This document shows, piece after piece, positions 43,482 through 52,678 of a DNA stretch of 64,000 nt. The translations under genes and the position numbers were made by a program. This DNA comes from Roseibium porphyridii (GTDB lineage Bacteria > Pseudomonadota > Alphaproteobacteria > Rhizobiales > Stappiaceae), in contig NZ_CP120863.1 of the NCBI RefSeq assembly GCF_026191725.2, positions 1,530,001 through 1,594,000 of the forward strand. The letters are read 5' to 3'. Each line of letters opens with the position of its first letter. The first letter of the stretch is position 1. The notes beneath the pieces were generated by a model. It was not told the DNA's origin and did no database searches. It saw only the letters and a list, made by a program, of their open reading frames with translations.

Positions 43482-44749
43482 CCAGCAATACCTATGTTTC
43501 CATCCCTGTTGTCATTGTGGGAGGTGGGCAGGCCGGCTTGTCCGCCAGCTACTGTCTCCGCAAGAAGAATATCGAACATGTCGTATTGGAACGGTATCGT
43601 TTTGCTCATCAATGGCGGGAAAACCGCTGGGACAGCTTTTGCCTGGTGACGCCGAATTGGCAGTGCAAGCTGCCGGACTTCCCTTATACCGGCAACGATC
43701 CGCACGGGTTCATGTTGAAAGATGAAATCGTCGAGTATCTTGAGGCCTTCGTTCGCAGCTTCGACCCTCCGCTCAAGGAAGGTGTCACGGTAACTGAAGT
43801 CAGCAGACGTGACGATGGGCGGTTTGTCGTTTGCACGAATGAACAAAACTACCTTGCCGAACAGGTGGTGATTGCATCGGGAGGTTATGACGTACCGATC
43901 ATTCCTTCCTTCGCCGAAGAAATCGATCCGTCCATTTTTCAGATCCAGGCCGGAGACTACAAGTCACCCGCTCAGCTTCCGGAGGGAAATGTACTCGTTG
44001 TCGGAGCCGGCCAGTCAGGTGTTCAGATCATGGAAGATCTGAAGCTTGCAGGCCGGAAAGTACATCTCGCAGTTGGCCCGGCACCGAGAGCACCACGCAT
44101 GTACAGGGGGCGGGATGCCACCGACTGGCTCTACGACATGGGCCATTATGACCTGACCATACGTGATCATCCCCAAGGTGAGGCAGTTCACGAGAAGACC
44201 AATCACTACCTGACAGGCCGCGACGGGGGGCATGAGATAGATTTGCGGAAATTCGCGCTCGACGGTGTCACCCTCTATGGAAGTCTGTCTGGAGCATCCG
44301 GGTCCGAGGCTGTGTTTGCTCAGGATTTGGAAAAAAATCTTGATGATGCCGATGAAAGTTATGTCGGTATCCGAAAGGCGATTGACGACTATATCGCCAC
44401 AAACGATATCGATGCGCCGGAAGAAAAACCTTTTGAGAAAGTCTGGCGACCCGAGCAGGAGCCCTCGCAGCTCGATTTTGACAGACAGAACATCACGTCT
44501 CTTGTCTGGGCGATCGGCTTTCGGCCGGACTATTCCTGGCTGAAGGTTGATGTTCTAAACGCGCGCGGGCGTCCGATTTTCGACCGCGGTGTGTGCACGG
44601 TTAAGGGACTCTATTTTCTGGGGCTGGGGTGGCTGAACACCTGGGGGTCCGGGCGTTTTCTGGGTGTGGGCGACGATGCGCAATATCTCAGTGAACAGAT
44701 TGAAACCCTGCACGAGACCAACAGAGCCACGCTCAGCAAGGTCTCCTGA
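43478..44749 (+). CDS. MSMEG_0569 family flavin-dependent oxidoreductase (Nit1C)
   Basis: 423 residues of the flavin-containing monooxygenase type. The FAD motif is VGGGQAGLSASYCLRK (about 12-27), and the NAD(P) motif is VGAGQSGVQIMEDL (about 171-184). The YSWLK segment and the end (GLGWLNTWGSGRFLGVGDDAQYL) are typical of the family. It closes the conserved seven-gene core. A monooxygenase acting on a nitrile or N-containing precursor is the natural guess. Confidence 0.9.
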   Translation: MTSNTYVSIPVVIVGGGQAGLSASYCLRKKNIEHVVLERYRFAHQWRENRWDSFCLVTPNWQCKLPDFPYTGNDPHGFMLKDEIVEYLEAFVRSFDPPLKEGVTVTEVSRRDDGRFVVCTNEQNYLAEQVVIASGGYDVPIIPSFAEEIDPSIFQIQAGDYKSPAQLPEGNVLVVGAGQSGVQIMEDLKLAGRKVHLAVGPAPRAPRMYRGRDATDWLYDMGHYDLTIRDHPQGEAVHEKTNHYLTGRDGGHEIDLRKFALDGVTLYGSLSGASGSEAVFAQDLEKNLDDADESYVGIRKAIDDYIATNDIDAPEEKPFEKVWRPEQEPSQLDFDRQNITSLVWAIGFRPDYSWLKVDVLNARGRPIFDRGVCTVKGLYFLGLGWLNTWGSGRFLGVGDDAQYLSEQIETLHETNRATLSKVS

Positions 44750-44757
44750 TTGAAACC

Positions 44758-45630
44758 ATGAAAAGCTCAGCAGAACTTGTCGAAATTTCCAAAGAGCGGT
44801 CGCAAGGCGGCTGGCAAAGCAGTCAAACGCTCGGGATGCCCGAGCTTGGGTATACAGGCCTGTCCGAGAATTGGATGCTCAAAACACTCGGGCACCGTCA
44901 TTGGCGTCTGATCGCGAATGCCTCCGGTCAGCAACATGCCAGCTTCAAGGATCGGAGAGGCAATGATGTCTATGCTGCTTTCTGTGCATTGTCGGTGGAT
45001 TGTCCGGGTCTCTTTCTTGCCGATCTTGATGACAGTCTGGAGACAGTCTCAAAACTCTACCGGGTCTCGCGCGCCCGCCTGGCTTCGCTGCATGTCCTGA
45101 AGCTCAAAGGTGAACCAATTGCATCGGTCTGCTTGGTGTCGACTTTTGTCTCCCGCATGGTGGCTGGCGAAAACGCGAGCGTTGCCAGAGTGGATTTTGC
45201 CGGGCTTCCCGCACTACCGGCATTGCCTGCCGACTTAGATTTTCCCTACCATGCCGCCAGACTTGCCCGTTCTGGTGCGGATGGGCATCTTGGCTTGCGC
45301 ATGTTCCAGGCAGAAGGCAGAGATCCAGACCTCGTCTACAGCACCTGTCCGTCCCTAGACTTCAACCGCGCTGGGCTAATGTATTTTCCATCGTTTGTAG
45401 CTGCCGCGGAAAGAGCAGCGTCAGATCGCTTCGGCAAAAGGGCGCATCATTTTGCGCTGCGGCGGCGGGATGTCTTGTTCTTTGGAAACCTTGAACTCAA
45501 TGAATCTCTTGCGGTTCGAATAGCTGATTGGATCGAGACAGAGCAAGCAGTCAAGGCTTCACTGCTGTTGACAGGAAAGAACGAACGCCGGGTCTGCGAA
45601 GTCTTTTGTGAATATGGAAAAATGAACTGA
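44758..45630 (+). CDS. LnmK-like / Pnap_2097 family protein, double hot-dog fold
   Basis: 290 residues, eight bases after the Nit1C core. The segment GMPELGYTGLSENWMLKTLGHRHWRLI is the hallmark of the Pnap_2097 group related to LnmK, an acyltransferase/decarboxylase in leinamycin biosynthesis. No acyl carrier protein or polyketide synthase gene is near. It suggests that the Nit1C cluster makes or modifies an acyl thioester, which is an inference. Confidence 0.75.
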   Translation: MKSSAELVEISKERSQGGWQSSQTLGMPELGYTGLSENWMLKTLGHRHWRLIANASGQQHASFKDRRGNDVYAAFCALSVDCPGLFLADLDDSLETVSKLYRVSRARLASLHVLKLKGEPIASVCLVSTFVSRMVAGENASVARVDFAGLPALPALPADLDFPYHAARLARSGADGHLGLRMFQAEGRDPDLVYSTCPSLDFNRAGLMYFPSFVAAAERAASDRFGKRAHHFALRRRDVLFFGNLELNESLAVRIADWIETEQAVKASLLLTGKNERRVCEVFCEYGKMN

Positions 45631-45925
45631 AGGCAGGACCGTTTGTCGGCCCCACACGTTTTTCCAAACGGCTTTGCCGTTGCTGCTGGCTCAATCTCCG
45701 GCACTTGCTGAGTGCCATGGCGGAGATTTCAAACGCCGGGACTGGCGTCATCACGATCCCGCAGTCAGCCAAAGGCTTCTACCAGGAGAGCCTTGCGATC
45801 TAGGACCTATTTCCGCTCTAGTGTCGGGAACTCCCAAACCTGTCGGCGATTCCGATGGCTGGTTGGTAGGTGGCATTGATGCCGTGGGTATTTCCGTCAG
45901 ACGGGTTTTCAAGGTAGGCGTATCG
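45631..45925 (+). other. Gap with an imperfect hairpin between LnmK-like and nitroreductase genes
   Basis: A bulged hairpin lies at 45693-45728: AATCTCC pairs with GGAGATT, and GGCACT with AGTGCC around a five-base loop, with a short bulge on the right. No T run follows, so it is a weak terminator at best. The reading frame of the nitroreductase stays open through most of the gap, but the sequence there does not look like the family N-terminus. Confidence 0.45.
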
Positions 45926-46756
45926 ATGAATTCAATTTCAGACGAACTTAATCTCAGGTACGGCGAATTGATTGACCTCGATGGTCTGGCTGCTGAAGCC
46001 AAGGTGCTCAAGAGTATGCTGGAGCGTGGGTCTTGTCGTTTATTCCAGGACAGGCAAGTGGAGCCTGGACTTTTCAGGCTGTTGTGTGCTGCGGCCCTGG
46101 CATCGCCCACCAAAAGCGATCTTCAACAGCGCGACATCATCATTGTCCGTGACGAGACGATCAAGGAACGTCTCTTGCAAATGGCCGGTTCGGCTGCGTG
46201 GCTCGGCAAGGTTCCGAACATTGCCGTCTTCTGCGGAAACAACAGGCGGCAGCGACAGCTTCACGCCTTGCGCGGCCGGACTTTTGCAAACGACCATCTG
46301 GATGCATTTTTCAATGCCGCCGTCGATGCTGGTATTGCGCTGTCGGCATTCGTCACTGCCGCCGAGGCTGTCGGCCTCGGGTGTTGTCCAATCAGTGCCA
46401 TTCGGAACGAAGCTGGCCTTGTCAGCGAACTTCTGGCGTTGCCGGACCACGTGTTTCCGGTTGCCGGGTTGGCATTCGGCTATCCAGTACAGGAGACACC
46501 GACGATCAGCCTGCGCCTGCCCTTGTCCGTAACCGTGCACGAAGACTGCTACCACGAAGACGGCCCGGAGCAAGTCATCACCGACTATGACACCAGGAGG
46601 GAAGCACAGCAGCCCTATGACAGTCAGCGTGCGACGGAAGTCTTTGGAACAGCAACGACCTATGGCTGGTCAGAGGACAAAAGCCGCCAGTATTCCCTGC
46701 CTGAACGCGACGCTTTTGGAGCGTTTGTCCGAGCCAAGGGCTTCAATCTGTCCTGA
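45926..46756 (+). CDS. FMN nitroreductase-family oxidoreductase
   Basis: 276 residues from the ATG at 45926 (MNSISDELNLRYG), the usual family N-terminus. It has the NfsA/Frp-like pattern, with a two-helix dimer region and FMN contacts near SPTKSDLQQRDIIIV and AAEAVGLGCCPISAIRNE. The C-terminal 60 residues carry an extension rich in Glu, Asp and His. It follows the Nit1C region on the same strand and may belong with it, though the 295-base gap leaves that open. Confidence 0.82.
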   Translation: MNSISDELNLRYGELIDLDGLAAEAKVLKSMLERGSCRLFQDRQVEPGLFRLLCAAALASPTKSDLQQRDIIIVRDETIKERLLQMAGSAAWLGKVPNIAVFCGNNRRQRQLHALRGRTFANDHLDAFFNAAVDAGIALSAFVTAAEAVGLGCCPISAIRNEAGLVSELLALPDHVFPVAGLAFGYPVQETPTISLRLPLSVTVHEDCYHEDGPEQVITDYDTRREAQQPYDSQRATEVFGTATTYGWSEDKSRQYSLPERDAFGAFVRAKGFNLS

Positions 46757-46825
46757 GGTTGACCGTCGTGACCAAGTCAATGCGGGACTGTGTGCGGCTG
46801 GTCCAAGGATTTTCCAGCCGGGTTT

Positions 46826-49159
46826 TCATTGCCTCGGGGTGACGAGGTTCACCATCAGGCGGAACGCGCCAGGAACGAGCTTTTCCATTTGATGATGCAG
46901 GATCAAAGCGCAATGGACATGCCGTCCACGGCCGATGTCGGCGGATAGAAGCGACCCTTTGTGGGGCGCTTCGTCTGGGTCAGACATTTGCAACAGGGGC
47001 ACGTATTGCGGATCCCATGATTTTGCAAAGTAAAGTCCGCGCTCCTTGTGCCAGCCGGACCAGTCATCTGCCCCAATGATGTTGGGTTCGTTAAGGAGCG
47101 GATGCGTGGGATCAAGGACGGTCACCACCGCGGCTTCGTCAGTCACGCGCCAGCGCAGTGACGGTTGACCGATTTCAAGAGGTGCCGGAGGTGTTGAGGA
47201 TGGGTGCCAGTTGTCCCACGGGCGGTGGTAAAGCGTCAGCAGTGTGCCTCCGTTTGAAACCCAACGGTGTAAGGCAGGCAGTGCCTCAAATACGTCAGAG
47301 CGGGACTTCATAGCGAAAATTCCGATGACAATGGTGTCAAACCGTGAAAGCGCCGCATCGGTTTCAAGGTCGTCCTGTGAAATCTGGCTGACGTTCAGGC
47401 CAAGCTGCTCAAGCCAATAGTCGACGCGGTCATTGCCGCCGCCGGCATACCCAATTCGCGCGGTTGTCGTTCCTGCGTCTACGACCCGTATCGAAACCTT
47501 TGCCGGCTGGCAAAGGGAACGGGGCGGAAGATCGGCGCGTGTGATGGACTGAACGCTCTGGGCCGGAATGCCTTCGAGAAGCAGAGGCAGATGATAAAGT
47601 CCCTTGGCGAGATTGCCCGAAGTTGCAATATCAAACCCTGTTTCGGTTCTATTGGCGGCCCAACCCTCCGGCGTATCCAGTGTCTTTGAGGCGTCTGGCG
47701 GCGTAACATTGCCGAGCCTGATGGAAATGTTATCGGCAGGGGCGGAGAGGTTCACAACCACCGATGATGGTGTCAGGTCGGCACTTCGTTCTGGCAGAAC
47801 TTGTGGTGGAATGTCGAATGGAATGTGGGTTCTGCTTTTGACACCATGGGTCGTCAGCTCAAGCTTTAGGCATGGCGCGTCCGGTTGATGAGGAAGGTAT
47901 CGGGACGGGTAAGGATCACTGATCGGGGCATTGACGGTCCGGACCGAGGTCAGGTCACCTTCCCAGTGACCGGGAAGGTGGAGTGAAAGATCAAGTTGCT
48001 CAGCATCGCCTTGATCAATTTCAGTCGAAATTGACGCCTGGTCGGTTGGCTCTAGGGTGTCTTTTTCAAGCCAGCCATGGCAATCGACTTGAGCCGCGAC
48101 CCGTATAAGTGTTGAGAGCTGGCTTTCTTTGCGCGCAACCCTGTGGCTATGCGCCGGAGAGATGTCCGCAGCTGCTGCCCGCAAATGAGAAAGGGCAGCG
48201 CTTGCATGTTTCAAAATGGCTGAAGCATCAGGGAAAGCGCCGAGTGCCGCTTCGATTTCCGACTGAGCATTGGCCAGTTCTGGCGTGTCGCCAAGGTCCT
48301 TTAGAATTGATGGCAGACCAGCCTCCAGGGAGGCTTCACCATCTGGCAGATGGCAGACTTTCAGGTGTAGAGGCCAGCTGTGTTCGCGGCCTTTGGGGAT
48401 CCACCGACCCATTCCCTGGCTCTGGTGAAATGCCCGGCTTTGTTCGCCGAGTTGAAAGAAGGTGGCTCCGGTGACCGGATCCCGTCCAAGACCGGAAACC
48501 TCGATTGTTGCCGGCGGCGGTGGCAGGTCATCATCATAGGATTGCCCCGCGCCAGACCAGGCGGGCAAATACATTTTGGAAACCTGCCATGCTGGGTAAC
48601 TGCTTTCGGTATAAGCAGGGTCGGCCGCCAATACTATCGCTTCCTCGGCCGCCTGGGTCATGGCCCGGTGGTGGCCGTGCTGTCCAGGTACATCAAGAAA
48701 TGTAGGGCAGATGATGTCAGGGCGTTCCTCACGCAGAATATCGACGAAGCGTTTCAGCGTTCGTTTGTGATCCCAGGTCCGCAAGGTATCGATGCCAGAC
48801 TTGGAAAAACCGAAATCGAAAATCGTATCGTCGGGAGTTTCCGACAGCCAATAAAGGCGCATGTTGAGAATGTCGGCAGCCTGTTCCATTTCTGCAGTTC
48901 GCAGAACTCCGAGTGCAGCACCCGCCTCGCGTCCCATGATGTTTTGCCCGCCTTCGCCGCGCGTCGAACAGGCGTAGGAAAGGTCAATGCCATGGTTGAG
49001 ACTGAAACTTGCCAGCATCTGGGACGTCTCGTCGTCCGGATGGGCACCGGTATTCATGAAAGATATGACCGAGCGCAAGGGGACCAGAGCCCGCCAGAGC
49101 TGAACCAGAAAAGGGTCGGCCTTCTGCCGGGCTATCCGGTGCAGATCTGTCAGTGGCAT
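46826..49159 (-). CDS. Large two-domain PIG-L family deacetylase
   Basis: 777 residues. The N-terminal third is a PIG-L/LmbE deacetylase with zinc ligands in AHPDDE (His40, Asp43) and GQHGHHRA. The middle is largely beta-rich. The last 200 residues (about 570-777) look like a GATase1/ThuA-type domain (TIVIGIFAMKSRSDVFEALPALHRWVSNGGTLL). No signal peptide is present, so it should act in the cytoplasm. The ATG at 49159 follows GAGG. It is co-transcribed with the ROK regulator and divergent from the sugar importer, so it probably removes an N-acyl group from the imported molecule. Confidence 0.85.
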   Translation of the reverse strand: MPLTDLHRIARQKADPFLVQLWRALVPLRSVISFMNTGAHPDDETSQMLASFSLNHGIDLSYACSTRGEGGQNIMGREAGAALGVLRTAEMEQAADILNMRLYWLSETPDDTIFDFGFSKSGIDTLRTWDHKRTLKRFVDILREERPDIICPTFLDVPGQHGHHRAMTQAAEEAIVLAADPAYTESSYPAWQVSKMYLPAWSGAGQSYDDDLPPPPATIEVSGLGRDPVTGATFFQLGEQSRAFHQSQGMGRWIPKGREHSWPLHLKVCHLPDGEASLEAGLPSILKDLGDTPELANAQSEIEAALGAFPDASAILKHASAALSHLRAAAADISPAHSHRVARKESQLSTLIRVAAQVDCHGWLEKDTLEPTDQASISTEIDQGDAEQLDLSLHLPGHWEGDLTSVRTVNAPISDPYPSRYLPHQPDAPCLKLELTTHGVKSRTHIPFDIPPQVLPERSADLTPSSVVVNLSAPADNISIRLGNVTPPDASKTLDTPEGWAANRTETGFDIATSGNLAKGLYHLPLLLEGIPAQSVQSITRADLPPRSLCQPAKVSIRVVDAGTTTARIGYAGGGNDRVDYWLEQLGLNVSQISQDDLETDAALSRFDTIVIGIFAMKSRSDVFEALPALHRWVSNGGTLLTLYHRPWDNWHPSSTPPAPLEIGQPSLRWRVTDEAAVVTVLDPTHPLLNEPNIIGADDWSGWHKERGLYFAKSWDPQYVPLLQMSDPDEAPHKGSLLSADIGRGRHVHCALILHHQMEKLVPGAFRLMVNLVTPRQ

Positions 49160-49175
49160 GGATGTGTCCTCAGGT

Positions 49176-50336
49176 TCAAGAAACGGTAATTGGAGTGAAG
49201 GCGCTGTGCAGGACCAGTGACGCTGCACCGAGCGTTGCGGTCAGTCGCCCGCATGTCCCGCGTTGCAGCCTTGGCAGCAAATTGTCGTTGCGATTGGCAA
49301 TCGACGCGGCCGGAAGCGGGCAGTTTGAAATCAGGTGGTCGATGAGCTCGGGCGGCATCGCGCCGCCGAGGATAATGGTCTGCGGATCGAGCAGGTTTTC
49401 CAGTGTCAGAACCGCATGCCCCAAAGCGTTTGCCGCTCTTTCAAGCCAGTCTGCCAGTCGTTGATCTTGTGCACTGAAGAGATCTGAAATCCCGTCCAGA
49501 TCTATCGGGCTCTTGCTGCCGATATAGGTCTGAATGGAATCCCGGCTGAGCAGGCTTTCCAGGGGAGCTGGACCGTTTGGCCCCGGGAAGGGTATGTGGC
49601 CAACTTCTCCCGCATTTCCGAAGGCCCCTGACACGAGCCTGCCATCCTGGACAATTCCGAGGCCAAGCCCACGACCAAAATAGAGAAACGCGTAGCAACC
49701 AATGCCTTGCGCGACACCGGTCAGGCTTTCAGAGAGCGCGGCGGCATTCGCGTCGTTGGAGAGTTCGACCACGCCTCCGAGCGTTTCCTTGAAAAGGCTT
49801 TGTGCGTCTGTATTCTCCCAGCCCTTGAGGTCTGAGCTACGCCCGGTGAGGCCCGTGTCACCGAACGGTCCGGGCATGACGATGCCGTTTCCAAGGATTG
49901 CGTCCAGCGAAATGGGCGATGAGGCAATCATGGCATCGCGCAAGCGCAAAACATGGTCGCAGACAGCTGCCGGCGAATTGTCTTCCAGTGCCGTGCGCTG
50001 TGTACTGATCTGGGCGCCGGCAAGATCGACAAGCGCGGTGAAGATCGCATCGGGCCTGATTTCGACCCCAAAGGCGTAGGCTCCTTTGGGGTTCAGACCG
50101 TATTGGACGGCTGGCAGGCCACGGCCTGAAACTCTGGTCCCTTTTTCTTCGATGAGGCCATCAGCCAGCAATTCAGCAATGATGTTGGACGCGGCTTGTG
50201 TCGTCAGCCCGAGCGAACGTCCGATTTCGGCACGACCCATCGTGCCAGCCGCCTGAATGCTGCCGAGGACCGCCTGCCGGTTCCGGTTCCGGCTACGCAA
50301 TGGGTTGGACCCTCTGATTTGCGTCTCGATTTTCAT
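49176..50336 (-). CDS. ROK-family transcriptional regulator
   Basis: 386 residues. An N-terminal winged helix (AEIGRSLGLTTQAASNIIAELLADGLIEEKG) is followed by a ROK sugar-binding domain. The family's zinc-binding cysteines after GEIGH are missing: the segment reads GEVGHIPFPGPNGPAPLESLLSRDS. It is divergent from the importer operon, with a TCAATTT half-site array between them, and is probably its repressor. Confidence 0.9.
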   Translation of the reverse strand: MKIETQIRGSNPLRSRNRNRQAVLGSIQAAGTMGRAEIGRSLGLTTQAASNIIAELLADGLIEEKGTRVSGRGLPAVQYGLNPKGAYAFGVEIRPDAIFTALVDLAGAQISTQRTALEDNSPAAVCDHVLRLRDAMIASSPISLDAILGNGIVMPGPFGDTGLTGRSSDLKGWENTDAQSLFKETLGGVVELSNDANAAALSESLTGVAQGIGCYAFLYFGRGLGLGIVQDGRLVSGAFGNAGEVGHIPFPGPNGPAPLESLLSRDSIQTYIGSKSPIDLDGISDLFSAQDQRLADWLERAANALGHAVLTLENLLDPQTIILGGAMPPELIDHLISNCPLPAASIANRNDNLLPRLQRGTCGRLTATLGAASLVLHSAFTPITVS

Positions 50337-50355
50337 GTCCGATCTAATAACTCAA

Positions 50356-50395
50356 GAAAATTGACAATTCAATTTATTTGACTTAATCAATTTTC
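50356..50395. promoter_or_regulatory. ROK operator array and importer promoter
   Basis: AAATTGA and TCAATTT (50358-50364, 50369-50375) form a perfect inverted repeat with a four-base centre. A third half-site, TCAATTTTC, at 50387-50395 also pairs with GAAAATTGA at 50356-50364. TTGACA at 50361-50366 with TAATCA at 50384-50389 (17-bp spacer) gives a plausible promoter for the binding-protein gene that the repressor would cover. Confidence 0.7.
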
Positions 50396-50459
50396 ATGTA
50401 GGCGGCAAAGACCGTCCCTCCAGACCAAGCGTGCACGCATCCAGACGGGAGCATCATCA

Positions 50460-51713
50460 ATGTCCAAATACATGAAGCGCATGGCGCTGAGTGGGTTAAC
50501 CGCTCTGGCCACTTTATTCGGCAGTTCTGCAATGGCTGTCGAAATCGAATATTGGCAGTATTTCTTCGACGCACGTGTTGATGCGATGGAGCAGCTGATC
50601 GAGAAATTCGAGGAAGCCAATCCCGACATCACCGTGAAGATGACTCATTTCCCTTATGCGGATTATCGCACCAAGGTTGCAGCGGCCATTCCAGCCGGTG
50701 AGGGGCCGGACGTGGTTCAGCTGTTCTACGGCTGGCTGAATGATTATATCGAGGCGGACCTCATCCAGCCGTTGCCGAAAGACCAGTTTGACCCGGCGGC
50801 CATCGACGCAGAATTCTTCCCGATGGTTCAGGCGATGAAACGGGACGGTGCCTATTATGCGTTGCCGACGGCCGTGCGTTCGCTGGCGCTGTTTTACAAC
50901 ACCCGGCTTTTTGATGAGGCAGGAATAGAAAATCCGCCCGAGACGCTTGATGAACTTGTCGAGGCCGCCAAGAAACTGACAAAGGTAGATGGCGCCGGCA
51001 ACATCACACAGGTCGGCATTACCACCGGCATGACCGCGCAGGACCACCATTGGTGGCGCGAGGTCCTGGTGCGTCAGTTCGGCGGTGAGCCTTACAAGGA
51101 AGACTACAAGACCGTGAACTACACGGACGATGCCGGACTGGCCGCATTGAATTTCTATGTAGACTTGGAAAAAGAGCACAAAGTCACTCAGTCCGGTTTC
51201 ATGGACGAGCCGCAGGCGGCCTTCAAGGGTAACCGTGCCGGCATGCACATTGACGGCTCTTTCCGGATCGGATCCCTGAACAAGGTTCGCGGCCTCAAGT
51301 GGGGCGTCGCGGAGCTGCCGGCCGGGCCTGACGGCAAGAGGTCGAACTATTCGTCTTATTGGGTGAACGGCATTACCTCCAAGGCGGAAGGCGAGAAATA
51401 CGACGCGGCCGTGAAGTTCCTGCAGTATCTGACCTCCGACGAGGCAATGCAGCTCTGGCTCGATGTTGTTGGCGAGTTGCCGGCAAAGCCTTCGGTTGGC
51501 ATGGTTGAGGCAAACGCAAATGATCCGACTTTCGGGCCGTTCATTCGCGGACTTGCCTACGCCAACACCACCAAGTTTGCCAATGAATCCGCACAACGCC
51601 AGGCAATGGTGGACATGGTGGCAAGGATCGACATCGAAGGTCAGGACCCGGCAGAGAGCTTGGCTGCTGCCGCAGCCGAGGAGCAGAAGATCCTCGACGA
51701 CTACTACAAGTAA
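50460..51713 (+). CDS. Sugar ABC transporter periplasmic binding protein (second system)
   Basis: 417 residues, solute-binding family 1. The signal peptide MSKYMKRMALSGLTALATLF has a cleavage site near AMA. The mature protein carries the family's TVKMTHFPYADYRTKVAAAIPAGEGPDVVQL and GNRAGMHIDGSF segments. It is the first gene of a five-gene plus-strand importer operon, followed by a strong hairpin with a T run. The ligand is not apparent; the enclosed lyase suggests a modified sugar. Confidence 0.93.
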   Translation: MSKYMKRMALSGLTALATLFGSSAMAVEIEYWQYFFDARVDAMEQLIEKFEEANPDITVKMTHFPYADYRTKVAAAIPAGEGPDVVQLFYGWLNDYIEADLIQPLPKDQFDPAAIDAEFFPMVQAMKRDGAYYALPTAVRSLALFYNTRLFDEAGIENPPETLDELVEAAKKLTKVDGAGNITQVGITTGMTAQDHHWWREVLVRQFGGEPYKEDYKTVNYTDDAGLAALNFYVDLEKEHKVTQSGFMDEPQAAFKGNRAGMHIDGSFRIGSLNKVRGLKWGVAELPAGPDGKRSNYSSYWVNGITSKAEGEKYDAAVKFLQYLTSDEAMQLWLDVVGELPAKPSVGMVEANANDPTFGPFIRGLAYANTTKFANESAQRQAMVDMVARIDIEGQDPAESLAAAAAEEQKILDDYYK

Positions 51714-51729
51714 GACCGACTAAGCGAAC

Positions 51730-51758
51730 GGGCTGCCGCCTTGCGGCAGTCCTTTTTT
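51730..51758 (+). terminator. Terminator-like attenuator after the binding-protein gene
   Basis: A 10-bp stem (51730-51739 with 51743-51752, one G-U pair) closes a three-base loop and is followed by six T at 51753-51758. It lies 17 bases after the stop and 21 before the permease start. It looks like an intrinsic terminator that lets only part of the transcripts through, giving excess binding protein. Confidence 0.85.
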
Positions 51759-51778
51759 CAACGATCGCACGGTGCGGC

Positions 51779-52678
51779 ATGTCTGCCTACAAGAACCTCT
51801 CCATCAGGCAAAAGCAGATTGTATGGGCATGGCTGTTTCTGGCGATCCCGGTCCTGTTTTATGTGGTGATCCGTTTTTATCCGACGGGCACGGCCTTCGT
51901 GATTTCCTTTCAGGAGTGGAACCTCCTTGGCAAGCGCACCTGGACCGGGCTGGAAAACTACGAAAAGCTCTGGAACGATCCGGTCTTCTGGAAAGTCTTC
52001 CGAAACACGTTTGCCTACCTTTTGCTTGGTACACCCGTTTCGCTGGTGATCAGCTTTGTCATTGCTTACCACCTCGACAAGACACGCTTTCTGCACGGCT
52101 TCCTGCGGATGCTTTATTTCCTCCCGTTCATGACGTCTGCGGTTGCCATGGCGTGGGTGTGGCGGTGGTTCTATCAACCGGTGCCAATCGGCCTTTTTAA
52201 CAATATGCTGGCTTCGATCGGAATTCCCCAGATCGAGTTCCTGAATTCGACGACCAATGCCCTGCCGTCCATCCTGGCGCCGGCAATCTGGGCGGGGCTT
52301 GGATTTCAGGTCATCATTTTCATGGCGGGCTTACGCGCTATTCCCGTAAGTTACTATGAGGCTGCCAAGATCGACGGGGTCGGCTGGTGGACGGTGCTCA
52401 CCCGCATCACGTTGCCTCTCCTCAAACCCACGATCGTGTTCATTGTGGTCTTCTCGTCGATCGGTTTCCTTCGGATCTTCGATCATGTTTTCAACATGAC
52501 GACGAACAATCCGGGCGGGCCGCTCAATTCCACGAAACCGTTGGTTCTGATGATCTACGAAACGGCCTTCAGCAGCTTTGACATGGGCTATGCCGCGGCG
52601 CAGACGGTTGTCCTCTTTCTTATCTTGCTGGTGGTCAGCCTTCTTCAGCTTTGGATCCTGCAGGGGGACAACACATGA
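51779..52678 (+). CDS. Sugar ABC transporter permease (MalF type, second system)
   Basis: 299 residues with six membrane segments and an EAA loop around SYYEAAKIDGVGWWTVLTRITLP. It overlaps the next permease by four bases (ATGA). It pairs with that permease and with the ATPase encoded two genes further on. Confidence 0.93.
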   Translation: MSAYKNLSIRQKQIVWAWLFLAIPVLFYVVIRFYPTGTAFVISFQEWNLLGKRTWTGLENYEKLWNDPVFWKVFRNTFAYLLLGTPVSLVISFVIAYHLDKTRFLHGFLRMLYFLPFMTSAVAMAWVWRWFYQPVPIGLFNNMLASIGIPQIEFLNSTTNALPSILAPAIWAGLGFQVIIFMAGLRAIPVSYYEAAKIDGVGWWTVLTRITLPLLKPTIVFIVVFSSIGFLRIFDHVFNMTTNNPGGPLNSTKPLVLMIYETAFSSFDMGYAAAQTVVLFLILLVVSLLQLWILQGDNT

